A DNA stretch of 64,000 nucleotides from Halisarca cf. caerulea (lineage: Eukaryota; Porifera; Demospongiae; Chondrillida; Halisarcidae). The stretch covers positions 1,674,101 through 1,738,100 of the forward strand of contig CAUJGJ010000087.1 in NCBI GenBank assembly GCA_963170055.1, in the 5' to 3' direction. A program made the translations under genes and the position numbers. The notes below the pieces were generated by a model. That model made no database searches and was not told the origin of the DNA. It was given only the letters and a program-made list of their open reading frames with translations. Shown here in pieces: positions 23,874-38,742 of the stretch; the stretch's first letter is position 1; the number at the start of each line of letters is the position of its first letter.

Positions 23874-24280
23874 TCACCAAATTAAGTGCGCTGACTCGTA
23901 CGTATTGTTTGGCCCAGAAGAAACAAAGGCAAGGAGACATACACTGGATGATACCTCACTAGGTGAAGGAATGAGATGTTCTGTGAACAAAAATGAAAAG
24001 GAATATGAATTACTGCATATAATTAACAAAACTCACCCTTTGTTAATATAGCCGGTGGCAGAATGGATGTTTCTTTCGCGTTATCCTAGAAGATGCTCAG
24101 TTCACACATAAGAGGGAACAAAAATTTTCATTAAACATAGAACAAAAAGAAGCATTTACTCAAGTTCCTTACCGATAGGTAGAATGTTACTTTGCAGCGC
24201 ACGTGGCGCCAGTCGCTGCTCGCAATCAGTGGGCGGAGTCGACTGTTTCCGCCAATGAAATTGTTCCTAGCGCGCAGCAT
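23874..24280 (-). CDS. Small unrecognised protein, three exons
   Basis: Exons 24173-24280, 24037-24085 and 23874-23980 join in frame (264 nt, 87 residues). Borders are CTATCG|GTAAGG, TTCTAG|GATAAC, AAAGG|GTGAGT and TTCACAG|AACATC. The start ATG at 24280 has A at -3. The protein starts MLRARNNFIGGNSRL, has SSDWRHVRCKVTFYLS across the first junction, ILPPAILTKG across the second and ends ESAHLIW. There is no signal peptide or obvious domain; the basic N-terminus with few acidic residues could be a mitochondrial presequence, which is a guess. It lies head to head with a plus-strand start at 24379 across about 100 bp of GC-rich DNA. The in-frame splicing and base composition support a real gene; the product is unknown to me. 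Confidence 0.5.
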
Positions 24281-24378
24281 TGTGTGCGTCACAGTAAAAA
24301 TGGCTGATTGGTTCTGTTCTGCTTTGCTCTGGCTGTTGACATAAGATTATAAACATTATCCATGCGTACCAGTACAGG
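24281..24378. promoter_or_regulatory. Candidate bidirectional promoter
   Basis: About 100 bases between divergent starts, the centre of a local GC/CpG-richer island (24185-24300: cgcacgtggcgccag, cgcgcagc) in an otherwise AT-rich region. CCAAT-type motifs (gccaatgaaat at 24251; attggt at 24308, reverse) are visible. Confidence 0.4.
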
Positions 24379-24409
24379 ATGGCTGTAAACGAAAGCAAAC
24401 CAGAGAGGG
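24379..24409 (+). CDS. Possible first coding exon (10 codons)
   Basis: ATGGCTGTAAACGAAAGCAA (MAVNESKPER) runs to a strong donor GAGAGGG|GTACGTATG at 24409/24410. The ATG has a good context (acaggATGG). I could not find the next exon, so this rests on start context, donor and the divergent promoter position. Confidence 0.3.
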
Positions 24410-25589
24410 GTACGTATGTGTGTGTGTTTTCTGCGTTGTATCCGTGGTTATTTGACCCTCATTACGGCTCAGTAGCGGGCCATGATTCATATCCATTTGC
24501 CCTTTAATTCCATGTTCTTCATTCTCTATTCGGTGTTACCAGAATCTACTCATTGCCAACTGTTGCATGTTGTAAGCAAGTTTTCTTCTTGTAATTCAAT
24601 GCTACCTTAGTGTCGTAACTGAACTAAAATAGTGTATAAAGACTCAGTTCTATTGGGCAATCAAAGCACATACATGGAGAGTTCAAACGAGGGTTGAACC
24701 ATGTAATTTAGGATGTTATATACATTTCGGACAAATCTTCAACTAAGTGCATGTGCAATATGATGCGCCAGATAAACTGCAGGTTTCTTTTTATCCCATT
24801 ACACGTGTATAATTACTTTGTGTGCATGTTATGATTGTGTGTGGATGAGTACATGAAGTTTCCATTTGTGTGTGCGTACACATGTACACGTTCATGATCT
24901 TGTTTGTGCACTCTTGTATGCCTAGGAGATAATGTGCTGCAAATTCCCCACACAATTTGTTAGTTAGTGTGAAGATTAAATCGACGTATATACCTGCATT
25001 ATCCAATGCCTGCATATCAGTTGAATACCACCTGTATTAAATGTCACATGCCAACTTGCCTGTACCCACACAACACATAATGTCATGCATATAGACACAG
25101 CAGAATTTGTACAATCATATATACATACATATGTACACATATACCGTACTATGTATGTACAGTATATACATGTTGCTATACTTGTTCCTTGCCAAGTACA
25201 TGATTGTCTACCTTTCATATTTTAGCAGTATATAATTATAAATGCAAAATTATACGTAATTCACTACATACATATGAACTTATATTGAGCCCAAATGTGA
25301 TAAGATGCATAACCTATAAAACATTCACTATGTACGTACAGTGGAACCTCACAAATACGACCACCCTTGGGACCGTTGTAAGTGGTCTTAATTTTGAGGT
25401 GGTCTTATTTCTGAAAATACTGCCCAGAATAGCTTGGCGCTGGCACATCCAAAAGTCTTTCCATAGACACAGGATGCACAAAGGCAATAAAACTGTAGAA
25501 AAATTGTACCATCACACCTCTTTTATTGTTACTCCATTACGATGTTAAAAAAGTGACCCCAAGTTTACCATCTCTTTCTACTGAGTTGT
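24410..25589. other. Repeat fragments, no firm gene
   Basis: 25020-25200 matches the duplicated flank seen at 28.1, 34.1, 37.6 and 56.4 kb (catgccaactt...cacacaac). 25340-25400 starts with CAGTGGAACCTCACAAATACGACC, one end of a dispersed repeat. No exon recognised. Confidence 0.4.
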
Positions 25590-26390
<801 letters not shown>

Positions 26391-26984
26391 ACGTACATGA
26401 GGGATAGGGAAAGAAGCATAGTGGTCATTTGTGCGTATTTACAAGCTCAAGTGTTTGTAGTTGCGTATCCCTTGCAAACTCATTCATACTCGTCTCTAGA
26501 ATTCTGTTATTTCTATGTTTACTATATCCTTTCATACTCTCAGGGAGGGCATGCGTACAGCTCTAGGGGAGTGTCCCTACTGCACAAAGTTTGCCTTATC
26601 CATTGCAATTCACACTTACTCTATGATCATAGCTAAAAACATTTGCAAAGTTGTACGTACGTGCATAATGCTCATAGCCATGTACACATGTTAGTCATTT
26701 TACTATGGATAATGCCATCCTGCAATTGTTCATAATAATTTCTATAACACCCCATGGCCGTAGGAGCACCCTTTGGATTGGTCCATTCAATTTGAACCAA
26801 AACATGACATACAGCATGAGGCGTGCGTTCATGCAGACTGGTCGCGTTCAGTTTATACTATAATCATTAATAATAATATGCATGTATGTGCATAGTATAC
26901 CACGATCAAACTTAAAAGCGTATAAAATATATTCTTTCCAGCTAAATGGCTATATAGAATTCCTAAACTAGCACTTTCAGTCAA
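26391..26984. other. No gene recognised
   Basis: 26545-26600 (cagggagggcatgcgtacagctctaggggagtgtccctactg) matches 30272-30315, an upstream/intronic block of the next receptor copy. Otherwise no feature. Confidence 0.4.
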
Positions 26985-27399
26985 TTTTGAAGATGTTTGA
27001 ATGGTGAGACGAAGCAGTGACAAACTCCTGCAAAGTTTCCTTAAGCTCCGATGCATCAGTTATGTCCTTGTGTGAATGAAGGATCATGTGATGATTTAGT
27101 CATCATAGCAGCATGGTGGTTCTTAAGTAGAATTTAATACGCCGTATGGTACTGAACGAGCGCTCAGATGTTGCATTAGTTGCTGGCATTGTCGATACTA
27201 GCCCGAGAAGATGGTGGACTTGTGATATGAAAGTAATTTGAGCCTTGCATAATGATCGAAAGTGATCTACGATGGTGTGGATGCTGGCTTCTGTCTCACC
27301 AGTGTGTTCCTGACGGTAGTGAATGACCTTTTTACCTTGGTAAAGATTAATTATTAAGTAGTTCAGTGCTGGATTAGATATCGGCATGTATGTAAACAT
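26985..27399 (-). pseudogene. hAT-family transposase C-terminus (decayed)
   Basis: The minus frame 27399-27103 ends with HHLLGLVSTMPATNATSERS followed by FSTIRRIKFYLRTTM, the hallmark of the hAT C-terminal dimerisation region (P-x-TNA-x-SERSFS-x-x-RRIK-x-YLR). Past the stop the homology continues in another frame with stops (LNHHMILHSHKDITDASEL, EFVTASSHH), matching the usual hAT tail. The catalytic part is absent. A dead transposon or domesticated fragment; decay favours the former. Confidence 0.8.
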
Positions 27400-27576
27400 A
27401 AATACACCCTATTTTATTCTTTGCTGTTATCATCTGTGAGTGAATTGAAGGTATGTATACGCAATGCTTTTAAAATCATAATTTTACATTTCTGCACCCA
27501 GAATGTTCACAAAGTATCTCATTTAGTGATTACATTGGTAGATTATTTCGTATCCAAAACAATTTCCACGAGACAT

Positions 27577-27904
27577 GCAGTCTACTAAACGGCAGCACTA
27601 TGAGATGATTTCTACATTAAAGGGGTCCTTCAAATCGCAGCTAACTTTTCACCATAATAGCCTAAGCCCCTTTTGAATTTCATCTTTGTTCCTGTGATGT
27701 GTAAGTTTTCTGTAGTTTTCGGGTAGCTAAGTATAAATAAGATGCATGCATGAAATGGACACAAACTATATTAAGACCATACAGTCAAAACTTAGTCACA
27801 TGTCCAACCCATTTGAAATTCGCAAATGTGGCAGTTTTTTAACATTCCTTTAAAACCCTGAAGCTCCTTCAATCTTTCTGGCTGAATTTGCACATAACCT
27901 ACCT
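27577..27904. mobile_element. Family B/F element, right part
   Basis: The interior agctaacttttcaccataatagcc, cctttaaaaccctgaagctcc and right end GCACATAACCTACCTGTG match 34787-35132 and 62400-63350. No clear left TIR. Confidence 0.55.
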
Positions 27905-28576
27905 GTGTACGTTTGTGAATGGTAAACCCTGCAATTCGTCACTTGTTGTTAGATATTCTTGGACAGCATTGCCCGTACGTGCTGAGTGTTATCTTGCACG
28001 CTTTAGCTCAAACAAATTGTTTCAAGTGTCTTGCCCTATCTTCATTATATATAGATTCTAAAAGGAGGGAGATTTACCGTAGAAGTTGCATGCCAACTTG
28101 CCTTCACCTACACAGCAGCATGCATGCACACACAGTAGTATTTACATGTATGTACAGTATGCGTGTTGTAATACTTAATCCTTTGAAATCACATGTCTGC
28201 CTTGCATGGAGCAGTGCCCCAATTATCAATGGTCACCAAGTATGTACGTACACACCTACTGGACTTAATGTACGCCAACATAAAAGCTGCCCATAATCAC
28301 ACTGCAGAGATACTTGAAAAAATGTTAGTTGGTTGCTATAGTATCAATTGTAGCCCGAGATTAATGCATTATATTATTGTATTGATATCTTAAAGTTTTT
28401 GATTATATGTATAAATATGACATTATTGTATATTGCATACACACATAAATGCTACAAAAATTATGAATCAATGCTTCACGTTTGTATATACTTAGTTTAA
28501 TAAGTGATGTATAGTATTGAGTATACAGTGTACATTGTAATATATATACTGTGACTTCACTGCAGCAGACCATAAG

Positions 28577-28620
28577 CTGGATTTTCAGTCTGACTCAATG
28601 AAGTGGCACTATAAGGTACG
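28577..28620 (-). pseudogene. Detached NPAY tail segment
   Basis: The minus frame PYSATSLSQTENPAYGLLQ followed by stop (28577) corresponds to the end of the tail of the 38.7 kb receptor. It lies about 180 bp past the stop of the 28.8-31.1 kb gene, separated by inserted sequence. It could still act as an alternative last exon (AG at the TTATAG before it), but looks like a stranded remnant. Confidence 0.45.
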
Positions 28621-28797
28621 TATAATGGGGTATGTTGTTGAGATACATGTTTGTTACATGCATGTTCATGAAATGCATGTTTGCATGTACGTATAACTCA
28701 TTGTGTTTATTACAGTAACTTTCAAAATTGTGTAATAATGATTGTATCAGCTAATAGGAATGGTTACTATTTGCAGTGGTCACAGTACTTGAAGTGG

Positions 28798-31114
<2,317 letters not shown>

Positions 31115-31189
31115 CTTGAAGTTTATCTGGAGATTGTCATGAAATCATGGATCATGTACCCAGCTATATATACTAACGTATGTGTAGGG

Positions 31190-31450
31190 TACACCCTACA
31201 AATGCATCACATGATAACATAATTATATTAGGTATATAATGCAGCTCATATACGTATAATATGTGGTTTGTGCATGGCTGTAATTATATGGCTGTTGGTA
31301 ACTAAACAGAGGACAAATTCTTAACTGTCTCCCTTGGAACATATTTTTAGGAATCCCACAACTTGCCAGGGATTGTCTAGTGGTATCTTAAATAAAGCCA
31401 TGTTAGGGAATCATTCGGATACAGCATGCGAATGAGCATTCATGGATGCC
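31190..31450 (-). promoter_or_regulatory. Conserved upstream block of receptor subfamily 2
   Basis: Landmarks ctacaaatgcatcacatga, tcttaactgtctccctt, ggaatcccacaacttgccagggattgtctagtggt and gccatgtta recur at 35133-35420, 40925-41170 and 46140-46390. Here and at 40.9 kb the block lies just upstream of a signal-peptide exon, so it is a candidate promoter. Confidence 0.45.
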
Positions 31451-32980
31451 TACGTTGCAGTAATTTTAGCAGTAACTTGCTACACGATCAAAACTGGCTA
31501 AATCTTATGTAATTGGTTACTGCGAAACCTGTCCATCCGATTCATACTTGACTGCTTTACTTCCCTGACTACAGCATTCTTACCAAACTTGTCTTCTTTG
31601 TGAGACAAGGGACTGCATCGAACGTCGATGTGTACGCTTTTTAGGTAACGAATAATATATACTCAATCTGATTTTGCAGAGCTTTTCATAAGGTGAAAGA
31701 CCACGTTTTAGCCATGTGTATGAAGTTTGATTAGAGAAGACAACTGAAAACGCATACAAAGAAAGCCTTCAATGAGGGGCTGCATGCATTGTCTTTGTTC
31801 TTCCCCTGGAAGCTGCTGCCAGTTGGTCACTTGATTATATATTGTTTGTCACTTAGCTAATGCTGTAAGTACTGTCCTCCTGAAGTCACATTTACATAAT
31901 TAATAATTATTATCACATCGTTTTGATCCATAACACACTACTCCAAATAATATCACATGGGCTGTATGGTGTCCAGTGTACAACAAATGGGGATAACCAT
32001 CTTGGTAACTACATATTTAGCTATATGCAACGTGATGAATAAAATGACTACCACCAAGTTGCCCCTGTGAAAAGGAGAAAAATGTGAAGATAGAGAATAC
32101 CGCAATCAAGGAAATGAAATAAAGTCACTATCTAACAGGAGGAGCAGAGTAATGTGCAAATTTAGAAACGATGAAAGACGGCGGCAGCAATGGTGAACCC
32201 TCACACTAATATAGCAACTGCTGTCAACCCGCGGGTCAAGCAATTTTGTATATGAAGACACTGCTTCTCCTGGCCTTGCCAGGACCTGTAGTGAACATAA
32301 TAGACTGAAACCAAGCTGTACATTGTGATAAATCCTGTGATTAAGGCTTTCTTTTCTATCATTGTTATTCTTTGATTTGAAAAATGGTATGTTTCCCTAG
32401 CATATAATATGTATTTGCATAAGTACATACATATACACATACGTACTAATATGGAAGTGCATGAAACCTACATTACGTGCTGAAACTTTTTGGTTTACAA
32501 CACTTTAGAATTGGTATGCATGGTGGTGTGCCTGTGTATAGGTTGTGTGTGGACCAGTACATTAAGTTATCATTTGTGCGTGTAAACACATGCACATGCC
32601 TGTTTTGCTTGCATGCTTGAATACAGTTATTATATGTGTGCATACATATGTTCACCACTCGTGCTAGCAGGTATACATACATACATGCGTGTTAACTCTG
32701 TTTCTGACAGTATTCTAAATATTGACAGGTACGTGACTAAGGTCAATGGATAACTATGTTAAACAGTGGTGCATACCACATGTATCCACAAAAGTGATCT
32801 TACGTGCAGCCTCTGAAGTGCAAAAGTTAACTCCTTGTGGTGCTATGTACATATACAAGTAGATTTGTAGTCGCATGTTAACTGTGTATTTTGCCCTAAA
32901 TGCTAACATTATAAGTAATGAAACCTGTCTGCAAAGACCTCTCACAGTTCGTCCTTATTCTATAATGTTCATTTGTATGA
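31451..32980. other. No firm gene; start of a duplicated block
   Basis: From about 32300 the sequence parallels 35.85-36.35 kb and 55.75-55.95 kb (tgcatggtggt.tgcctgtg, agtagatttgtagt.gcatgttaactgtg). No exon recognised; 31.45-32.3 kb shows nothing. Confidence 0.4.
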
Positions 32981-32984
32981 CCGA

Positions 32985-33240
32985 GGTGATTTTGTGAGCC
33001 AGCTTCTCTGAAGTGGTCTAGAGGGCTAGTTTCACTGCATGAGGTGGTCTCATGGGCCAGCCTCATTGAGGTGGTCTTGTTGGCCAGCTCCACTGAGATT
33101 GTCTTGTGGACCAGCTTCACTGATTCGGGGCCAGCTTCGCTGAGGTGGTCTTGTGGGCTAGCTTCACTGACATGGTCTTGTGGGCCAACTTTACTAAGGT
33201 GATCTCGTGCATGGGCCAATTTCATGTACAGTAGGTGGTC
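32985..33240. repeat. Degenerate 27-bp minisatellite
   Basis: About 8-9 imperfect units of gggccagcttcactgaggtggtcttgt, the same unit as the large array at 36393-37220 and at the same place in the duplicated block. Confidence 0.8.
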
Positions 33241-34505
33241 TCTGTTGTCATGTGATGTTTCTGACATGTTTGTACATGAACATGACTTACATACATGATC
33301 ATGTACCTTGCATGTATGAACATGTAACATGTATTTCGTGAGTCTTACACATTCAAACAATGTGGAACATTAGTTGTGTATGGTCTGGTCTAGGAACATC
33401 CATGTAGGTGATCACCTTTCGTTAGATATGCTCTTCATCAGCATTGCCCAATGCATGCTGAGTGTTTTTATTGCTTTAGATAAATATTTTGCTTCAATAA
33501 TCTTGTCCTAACTTCAGTCACCACATCATAGCAAGGTCATAAGGATATTGTCTTGTTATTTATTTCATCGTGATATTAATACTTCAAAGACGCCCCTGAG
33601 TAGTATACTACCGAAAATTTTGGAGAGTACCACTGAAGAGCCCATAACACCTGCCTTTATGGGCAATGTACTAGTTTCCTAAGGATATCAAGTTGCACCT
33701 GGATATTATCATACCCTAAGATGGCAATACGGCAAGTAATAATTTGTACTCAATAACCTTGGCAATCAGTTTGAATGACCCGCACTTTTCTGTTGGTGTT
33801 TGTAATAGCCGTTCTTCTGGGAAAAGCTAGTTATCATATCAAAGCACCCTCGGGTCTTTGTCAGTACATTTAAAGTAATGCATCCAAACTCCTATATGGT
33901 AACTATTACTTACAACATGGGCATTGAACAGGTGTCTGTTTCTATATGTGAACCTATTAATCAAGTTTTAATGCAGACAAGCTAATAGTTATTGGAATGT
34001 AAGTGTGTATGTATTATGATAGTCAAGTTCCAAAAGAAGGGAGAATAACCATAAAAGTGGCATGCCAACTTGGCTGTACTCGCACAGTGCACATGCTTAT
34101 ATGTATGCATACACACAGCATTTGTACGTATGTATAAATATGTATGTATGTACGTATACGTACGTACATATATAATATTATGCGTGTTGCTATATCTAAT
34201 CCTTTCAGATTCATGTCTACCTTGCATGTAGCAGTATCATAATGTCAAATAGGAATTCACTGAGTATGTACATACATATTAGACCATAATATGTATACCT
34301 ATACTAGTATATAAATTGTTTGTTCTTTGCTGTAATATCAAAAGTAACCCTACATAAATGCATAATATATAATGATAGTTATTGACATTACTTTTCTGAA
34401 AATACGTACATATGTTGTGTATTGTGTGCCCACAAATGCTACGAAAAGAACCACTGATTTACATTTGTATAAACAGTTCTAAAGATTTATACTAGTCTAT
34501 ACAGT
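33241..34505. other. Duplicated flank of receptor subfamily 2
   Basis: Colinear with 27.9-28.5, 37.3-38.2 and 56.1-56.7 kb (gatatnctnttnatagcattgccc, catgccaacttgnct, cttaatcctttca). No gene of its own. Confidence 0.5.
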
Positions 34506-34786
34506 TTATATGCAGTAGCTTTGCTGCAGTGGACCATAAGCTGGATTTTCCTTTATTACAATGTCAGTATAAGGAATTGTGACAATTCCTTCAATTACGT
34601 AGCTCATTAAGTTAAGTATTACCGTTATTTGAAGGAGAAGTCTCTTGAGTTGTATTCCTACGGCAGTGTCTTGTTGTGAGCACAGCAACCACTACACCGA
34701 TGACGTTAGTCAGCAGTAGAACAAATGGTGGTATTATGTTGGCTGGGATCGATGAAACTGGTAGCTAAAGGGCCCTTTTCCAAAAG
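34506..34786 (-). pseudogene. Broken TM/tail exon of receptor subfamily 2
   Basis: Minus strand: PANIIPPFVLLLTNVIGVVV, CRRNTTQETSPSNNGNT then stop; the tail continues in another frame as VTIPYTDIVIKENPAYGPLQ. A frameshift in the tail and truncation of the exon start by the element at 34787. No other exons of this copy were found downstream of its orphan promoter at 35.1-35.4 kb. Confidence 0.75.
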
Positions 34787-35132
34787 ATGGTCTACTGAAC
34801 AGCAGCACTGTGAGGTGATTTCTACGCCGAGGGGTTCCTTCGAATCATAGCTAACTATATATTCACTATATGGCCTTTTGAATTCTGTATTTGTTCCTGG
34901 GATGTGTAGGTTTTTTGTAGTTTTCAGTTAGCTAAAAAAAATATAAGATGTATACATAAAATGGCCATGGACAGAGCAAGATCAAAAGACCATATGGTCA
35001 AAACTTAGTCACATGACCAACCCATATATCATGTGACATTCACAAATTTAATGTGGCACTTTTATATCATTCCTTTAAAATCACAAAGTTCCCTCAATCT
35101 TCCTGGCTGAATTTCCACATAACCTACCTGCG
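34787..35132. mobile_element. Family B/F element truncating the TM exon
   Basis: Right end CACATAACCTACCTGCG (to 35132); the interior matches 27577-27904 (tctactgaacagcagcactgtgaggtgatttctac, cattcctttaaaatcac). It lies exactly between the broken TM exon and the upstream block. Confidence 0.6.
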
Positions 35133-35420
35133 TACGTTTGTGTATGGTAACTCTACAAATGCATCACATGAAAACATATAATGCATACATCCTAAGGCTT
35201 ACATAATACTTGTATATCCGTGCTTTGTGCATGACCGTTATTGTATGGTTGTTGATAGGCTTCCTCATGAACATATATGTACATATGTATACACACCTGC
35301 TCAAACAGTGTAAAAATCATTTGCTGTTCTCCTTAGTTCTAGGAATCTCCCAACTTGTGAGAATGTTTCCAGTGGTGTCCTCTAGCCATATTTTGATACA
35401 TCAAATGGGAGTACAGGAAA
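35133..35420 (-). promoter_or_regulatory. Orphan copy of the subfamily-2 upstream block
   Basis: Homologous to 31190-31450 and 40925-41170 (ctctacaaatgcatcacatga, gtgtaaaaatcatttgctgttctcctta, ggaatctcccaacttgt, ccagtggtgtcctctagccat), but no signal-peptide exon precedes it on the gene side. Confidence 0.45.
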
Positions 35421-36392
35421 TCACATATACGCATATTATATGTTCCATGTTCACGAGATGCATGTATGTCACGAGATACATGTATGCATATTTGCTCATA
35501 GTTATTAATTTCAAAATTGGATAGCTGCAATGATTGTACTAGTTGTAATAGTTGCACTAGTTGTAGTTGTTTTTTTATTCATTAATGCAAATGCATATGG
35601 TACACATGGGTAGGAGGGAAGGGGGGGGGGGGTAGGTACCACTTGCAAGCTTTCAGCCTGATTCAGCACATCCAAACTTTAATGAGAAAGTCTTTAACTT
35701 CCTGGTGCATTGTGACATTAATTAGAACATTTTTTTCCGTTAGGTCACCTAAGGATGAAGGTTTATGTTCCATGTATTGTGACAAGGCTGCCTCCGTCTG
35801 CCACATTACTTGTGAGTTCTCTATATTATAATAACAATATGTATATGCATTTACTTACATTTATTATAGTTTAACCAATATGGAAGTACATGAGACCTAG
35901 CTTTATCTTCTGAAATTCTTGGGTTAACAAACCTTTAGAATTAGTGTGCATGGTGGTATGCCTGTGAACTGTGTAGGTTTTGTATGGGCCTGTGTATCAA
36001 GTTGCCATTTGTATATACGTATGTGTATACACATGTACATGTGCACATGCCTGTGTTGTTTGTGTTTTGTATACCTGGATACATAATTATAAATATGTGT
36101 GCAGAAATATGTTTGCTACTCTTATTGCATGTATGCATACATTTTTAGTGTACATGCAATACTGTCAGAAACGGAGTTAACACACATGTATGCTACTGTA
36201 TCGTGTACATATCCATAAAAGGGAGCTTACGTGTAAGCACTGAAGCACTGAAGCACTCGAGATGCTTTTTGTGTTGCTATGAATGTGAGTAGATTTGTAG
36301 TTGCATGTTAACTGTGGTTTTGGCCTAAATACCTCACAAATACCTCACACAGTTCATCTTTATTCAAAGATTCATTGGTATCACTGAGTTTG
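35421..36392. other. Duplicated flank, no gene
   Basis: A G-run (35622-35632) and, from 35850, the block shared with 32.3-32.95 kb. No exon. Confidence 0.4.
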
Positions 36393-37220
36393 TCTCATGG
36401 GCCAGCTTCACTGAGATGGTCTTGTGGGCCAGCTTCATGTAGGTCGTCATGTGAGCCAGCTTCACTGAGATGGTCTTGTGGGCCAGCTTCACTGAGGTGG
36501 TCTTGTGGGCCAGCTTCACTGAGATGGTCTTGTGGGCCAGCTTCATGCAGGTCGTCATGTGAGCCAGCTTCACTGAGGTGGTCTTGTGGGCCAGCTTCAC
36601 TGAGATGGTGTTGTGGGCCAGCTTCATGCAGGTCGTCATGTGAGCCAGCTTCACTGAGGTGGTCTTGTGGGCCAGCTTCACTGAGGTGGTCTTGTGAGCC
36701 AGCTTCATGTGAGCCAGCTTCACTGAGGTGGTCTTGTGGGCCGGCTTTATGTAGGTCGTCATGTGAGCCAGCTTCACTGAGGTGGTCTTGTGGGCCAGCT
36801 TCACTGAGGTGGTCTTGTGAGCCAGCTTCATGTGAGCCAGCTTCACTGAGGTGGTCTTGTGGGCCAGCTTCATGTAGGTCGTCATGTGAGCCAGCTTCAC
36901 TGAGATGGTCTTGTGGGCCAGCTTCACTGAGGTGGTCTTGTGGGCCAGCTTCACTGAGATGGTCTTGTGGGCCAGCTTCATGCAGGTCGTCATGTGAGCC
37001 AGCTTCACTGAGGTGGTCTTGTGGGCCAGCTTCACTGAGATGGTCTTGTGGGCCAGCTTCATGTAGGTCGTCATGTGAGCCAGCTTCACTGAGGTGGTCT
37101 TGTGGGCCAGCTTCACTGAGGTGGTCTTGTGAGCCAGCTTCATGTGAGCCAGCTTCACTGAGGTGGTCTTGTGGGCCGGCTTTATGTAGGTCGTCATGTG
37201 AGCCAGCTTCACTAAGGTGG
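36393..37220. repeat. 27-bp minisatellite, about 31 units
   Basis: The unit GCCAGCTTCACTGAGGTGGTCTTGTGG alternates with a variant GCCAGCTTCATGTAGGTCGTCATGTGA, giving a higher-order pattern. The unit length is a multiple of three, so both strands stay open for about 300 codons (KTTSVKLAH on minus, GPASLRWSC on plus). I do not treat either as a gene. Confidence 0.95.
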
Positions 37221-38200
37221 TCTTTATTGTCAAATGATATGCTTCAGACTTGTTATATTGCACATAATAATAATATTATTATGCGTATACGGTCTGGTTT
37301 AATATAAGCCTTACAAGTGCTAGCCTACCATTAGATATACTCTTTATAGCATTAATTGCCCATAAATTGAGTTTTTTTGCCTTATAGCTCAAATAATGTG
37401 TTTCAGTAGTCTTGTCTCATCTTCAGTCAACTTGTTGTAGCATGGTTAGATTTGTGTCTTTTCACACTGAAAACAAGTGCACCAGTATCCTTAATTTGAT
37501 CTATTAAACAAGTTTTGTAGCAGACAGATTGTATTTGTTAGAATGTATAATCATATTATGAGTCAAGTTCCAAAGGAAGAGGGATTTACCATAGAAGTGG
37601 CATGCCAACTTGGCTGCATGTGCCCACACAGCACACATGCATATACAGTATACACACAGCAGTATTTGTACATTATGTATGTATATTACATACAAACAGT
37701 ATGCATGTTGCTATACTTAATCCTTCCAGAACACATCTGCCTTACTTGTAGCAGTAACATACAGTATATAATAACCACTCAAGGGACCAAGTGATGGTGG
37801 TCTCTATAGACAGGTGGTTCTGATATAGAGGTGCATTAGTATCACTGAGGTGGTCCATGGAGCAGCCAACAGTGGTCACTATAGACAGGTCGTCTTTCTA
37901 TACAAGCGGACTTCAATACAGGTTTCACAATAATTGCTAATCATAATTCGCTTGTACCTATTGAACTTAATATTATACACCAAATAAAATGATACCTACT
38001 TGCAAGACATTGTTGCGATATAGTTGGTTGCCGTGATATCGATATCAGTGGTGAATGAATAATATTATTAATTATAATAATGTATTCCTTTTCTGAGATA
38101 ATGTGTTGTGTTGTGTGCCAACATGAATGCTACAGATAGAGCCAGTGTATTACATTAGCATAAACAGTTCATGCAACATATACAGTTTATATACAGTAGC
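37221..38200. other. Duplicated flank, no gene
   Basis: Colinear with the other blocks of this family; 37780-37920 contains ggtggtctctatagacaggtggtt-type dispersed repeat. Confidence 0.4.
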
Positions 38201-38207
38201 TTCACTA

Positions 38208-38350
38208 TAGCAGACCATGAGCTGGATTTCCATTCATAACAGGGTCATTATACTGTAAGGTATTGTAACAGTTCCTTTCTCTTGCAAAAGGGTCTTCGTT
38301 ATTTGAAGGAGAGGTCTCTCGTGTTGTTTCCCTTCAGCAAAGTCTTGTTA
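38208..38350 (-). pseudogene. Tail-exon fragment of receptor subfamily 2
   Basis: Minus strand: tcataacaagactttgctgaagggaaacaac and caaataacgaagaccc match the start of the cytoplasmic tail; GGAAATCCAGCTCATGGTCTGC matches NPAYGL with Tyr changed to His. Frameshifted, with no TM. Confidence 0.7.
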
Positions 38351-38742
38351 TGAAGACAGAAGCCATATATATAGGAGGCTCATGAGCTTTACAAACTCAA
38401 ATCAATTCTATACCTACCTTGTTGTATCTACCTTGCACATAGCAGAAGCATAAATGCAAGGTTGTCATTCACTTTGTTCATATAGAAACTTATGCACAAA
38501 CATATTATGGCACATAGCATCGAAGAATTTGTTAGTTGGTTGATGCATGCTGAATGTTATTTTATTGCGTAAAATTATGTGTACAGTGTTGTACAGTGAA
38601 TGTCTACAGTCATGAATGTAGCTATGAATTATAATACAAGATATAAGCTTGGTGCTTTACATAATATTATGTACATATTATGTCATAAAGTATGTGCAGT
38701 ATAGACAGTGCATAATAAGATTTACACTTGTAGTATGTAACT

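Noticed and set aside
36393..37220. CRISPR-like regular repeats
   Set aside because: Units are contiguous with no unique spacers; the host is eukaryotic. The same applies to 60275-61375 and 63368-63660.
36364..37307. 299- and 310-codon open frames on both strands
   Set aside because: They arise from a 27-bp repeat with no stop in several frames; the repeat exists as one unit in a paralogous block with no gene.
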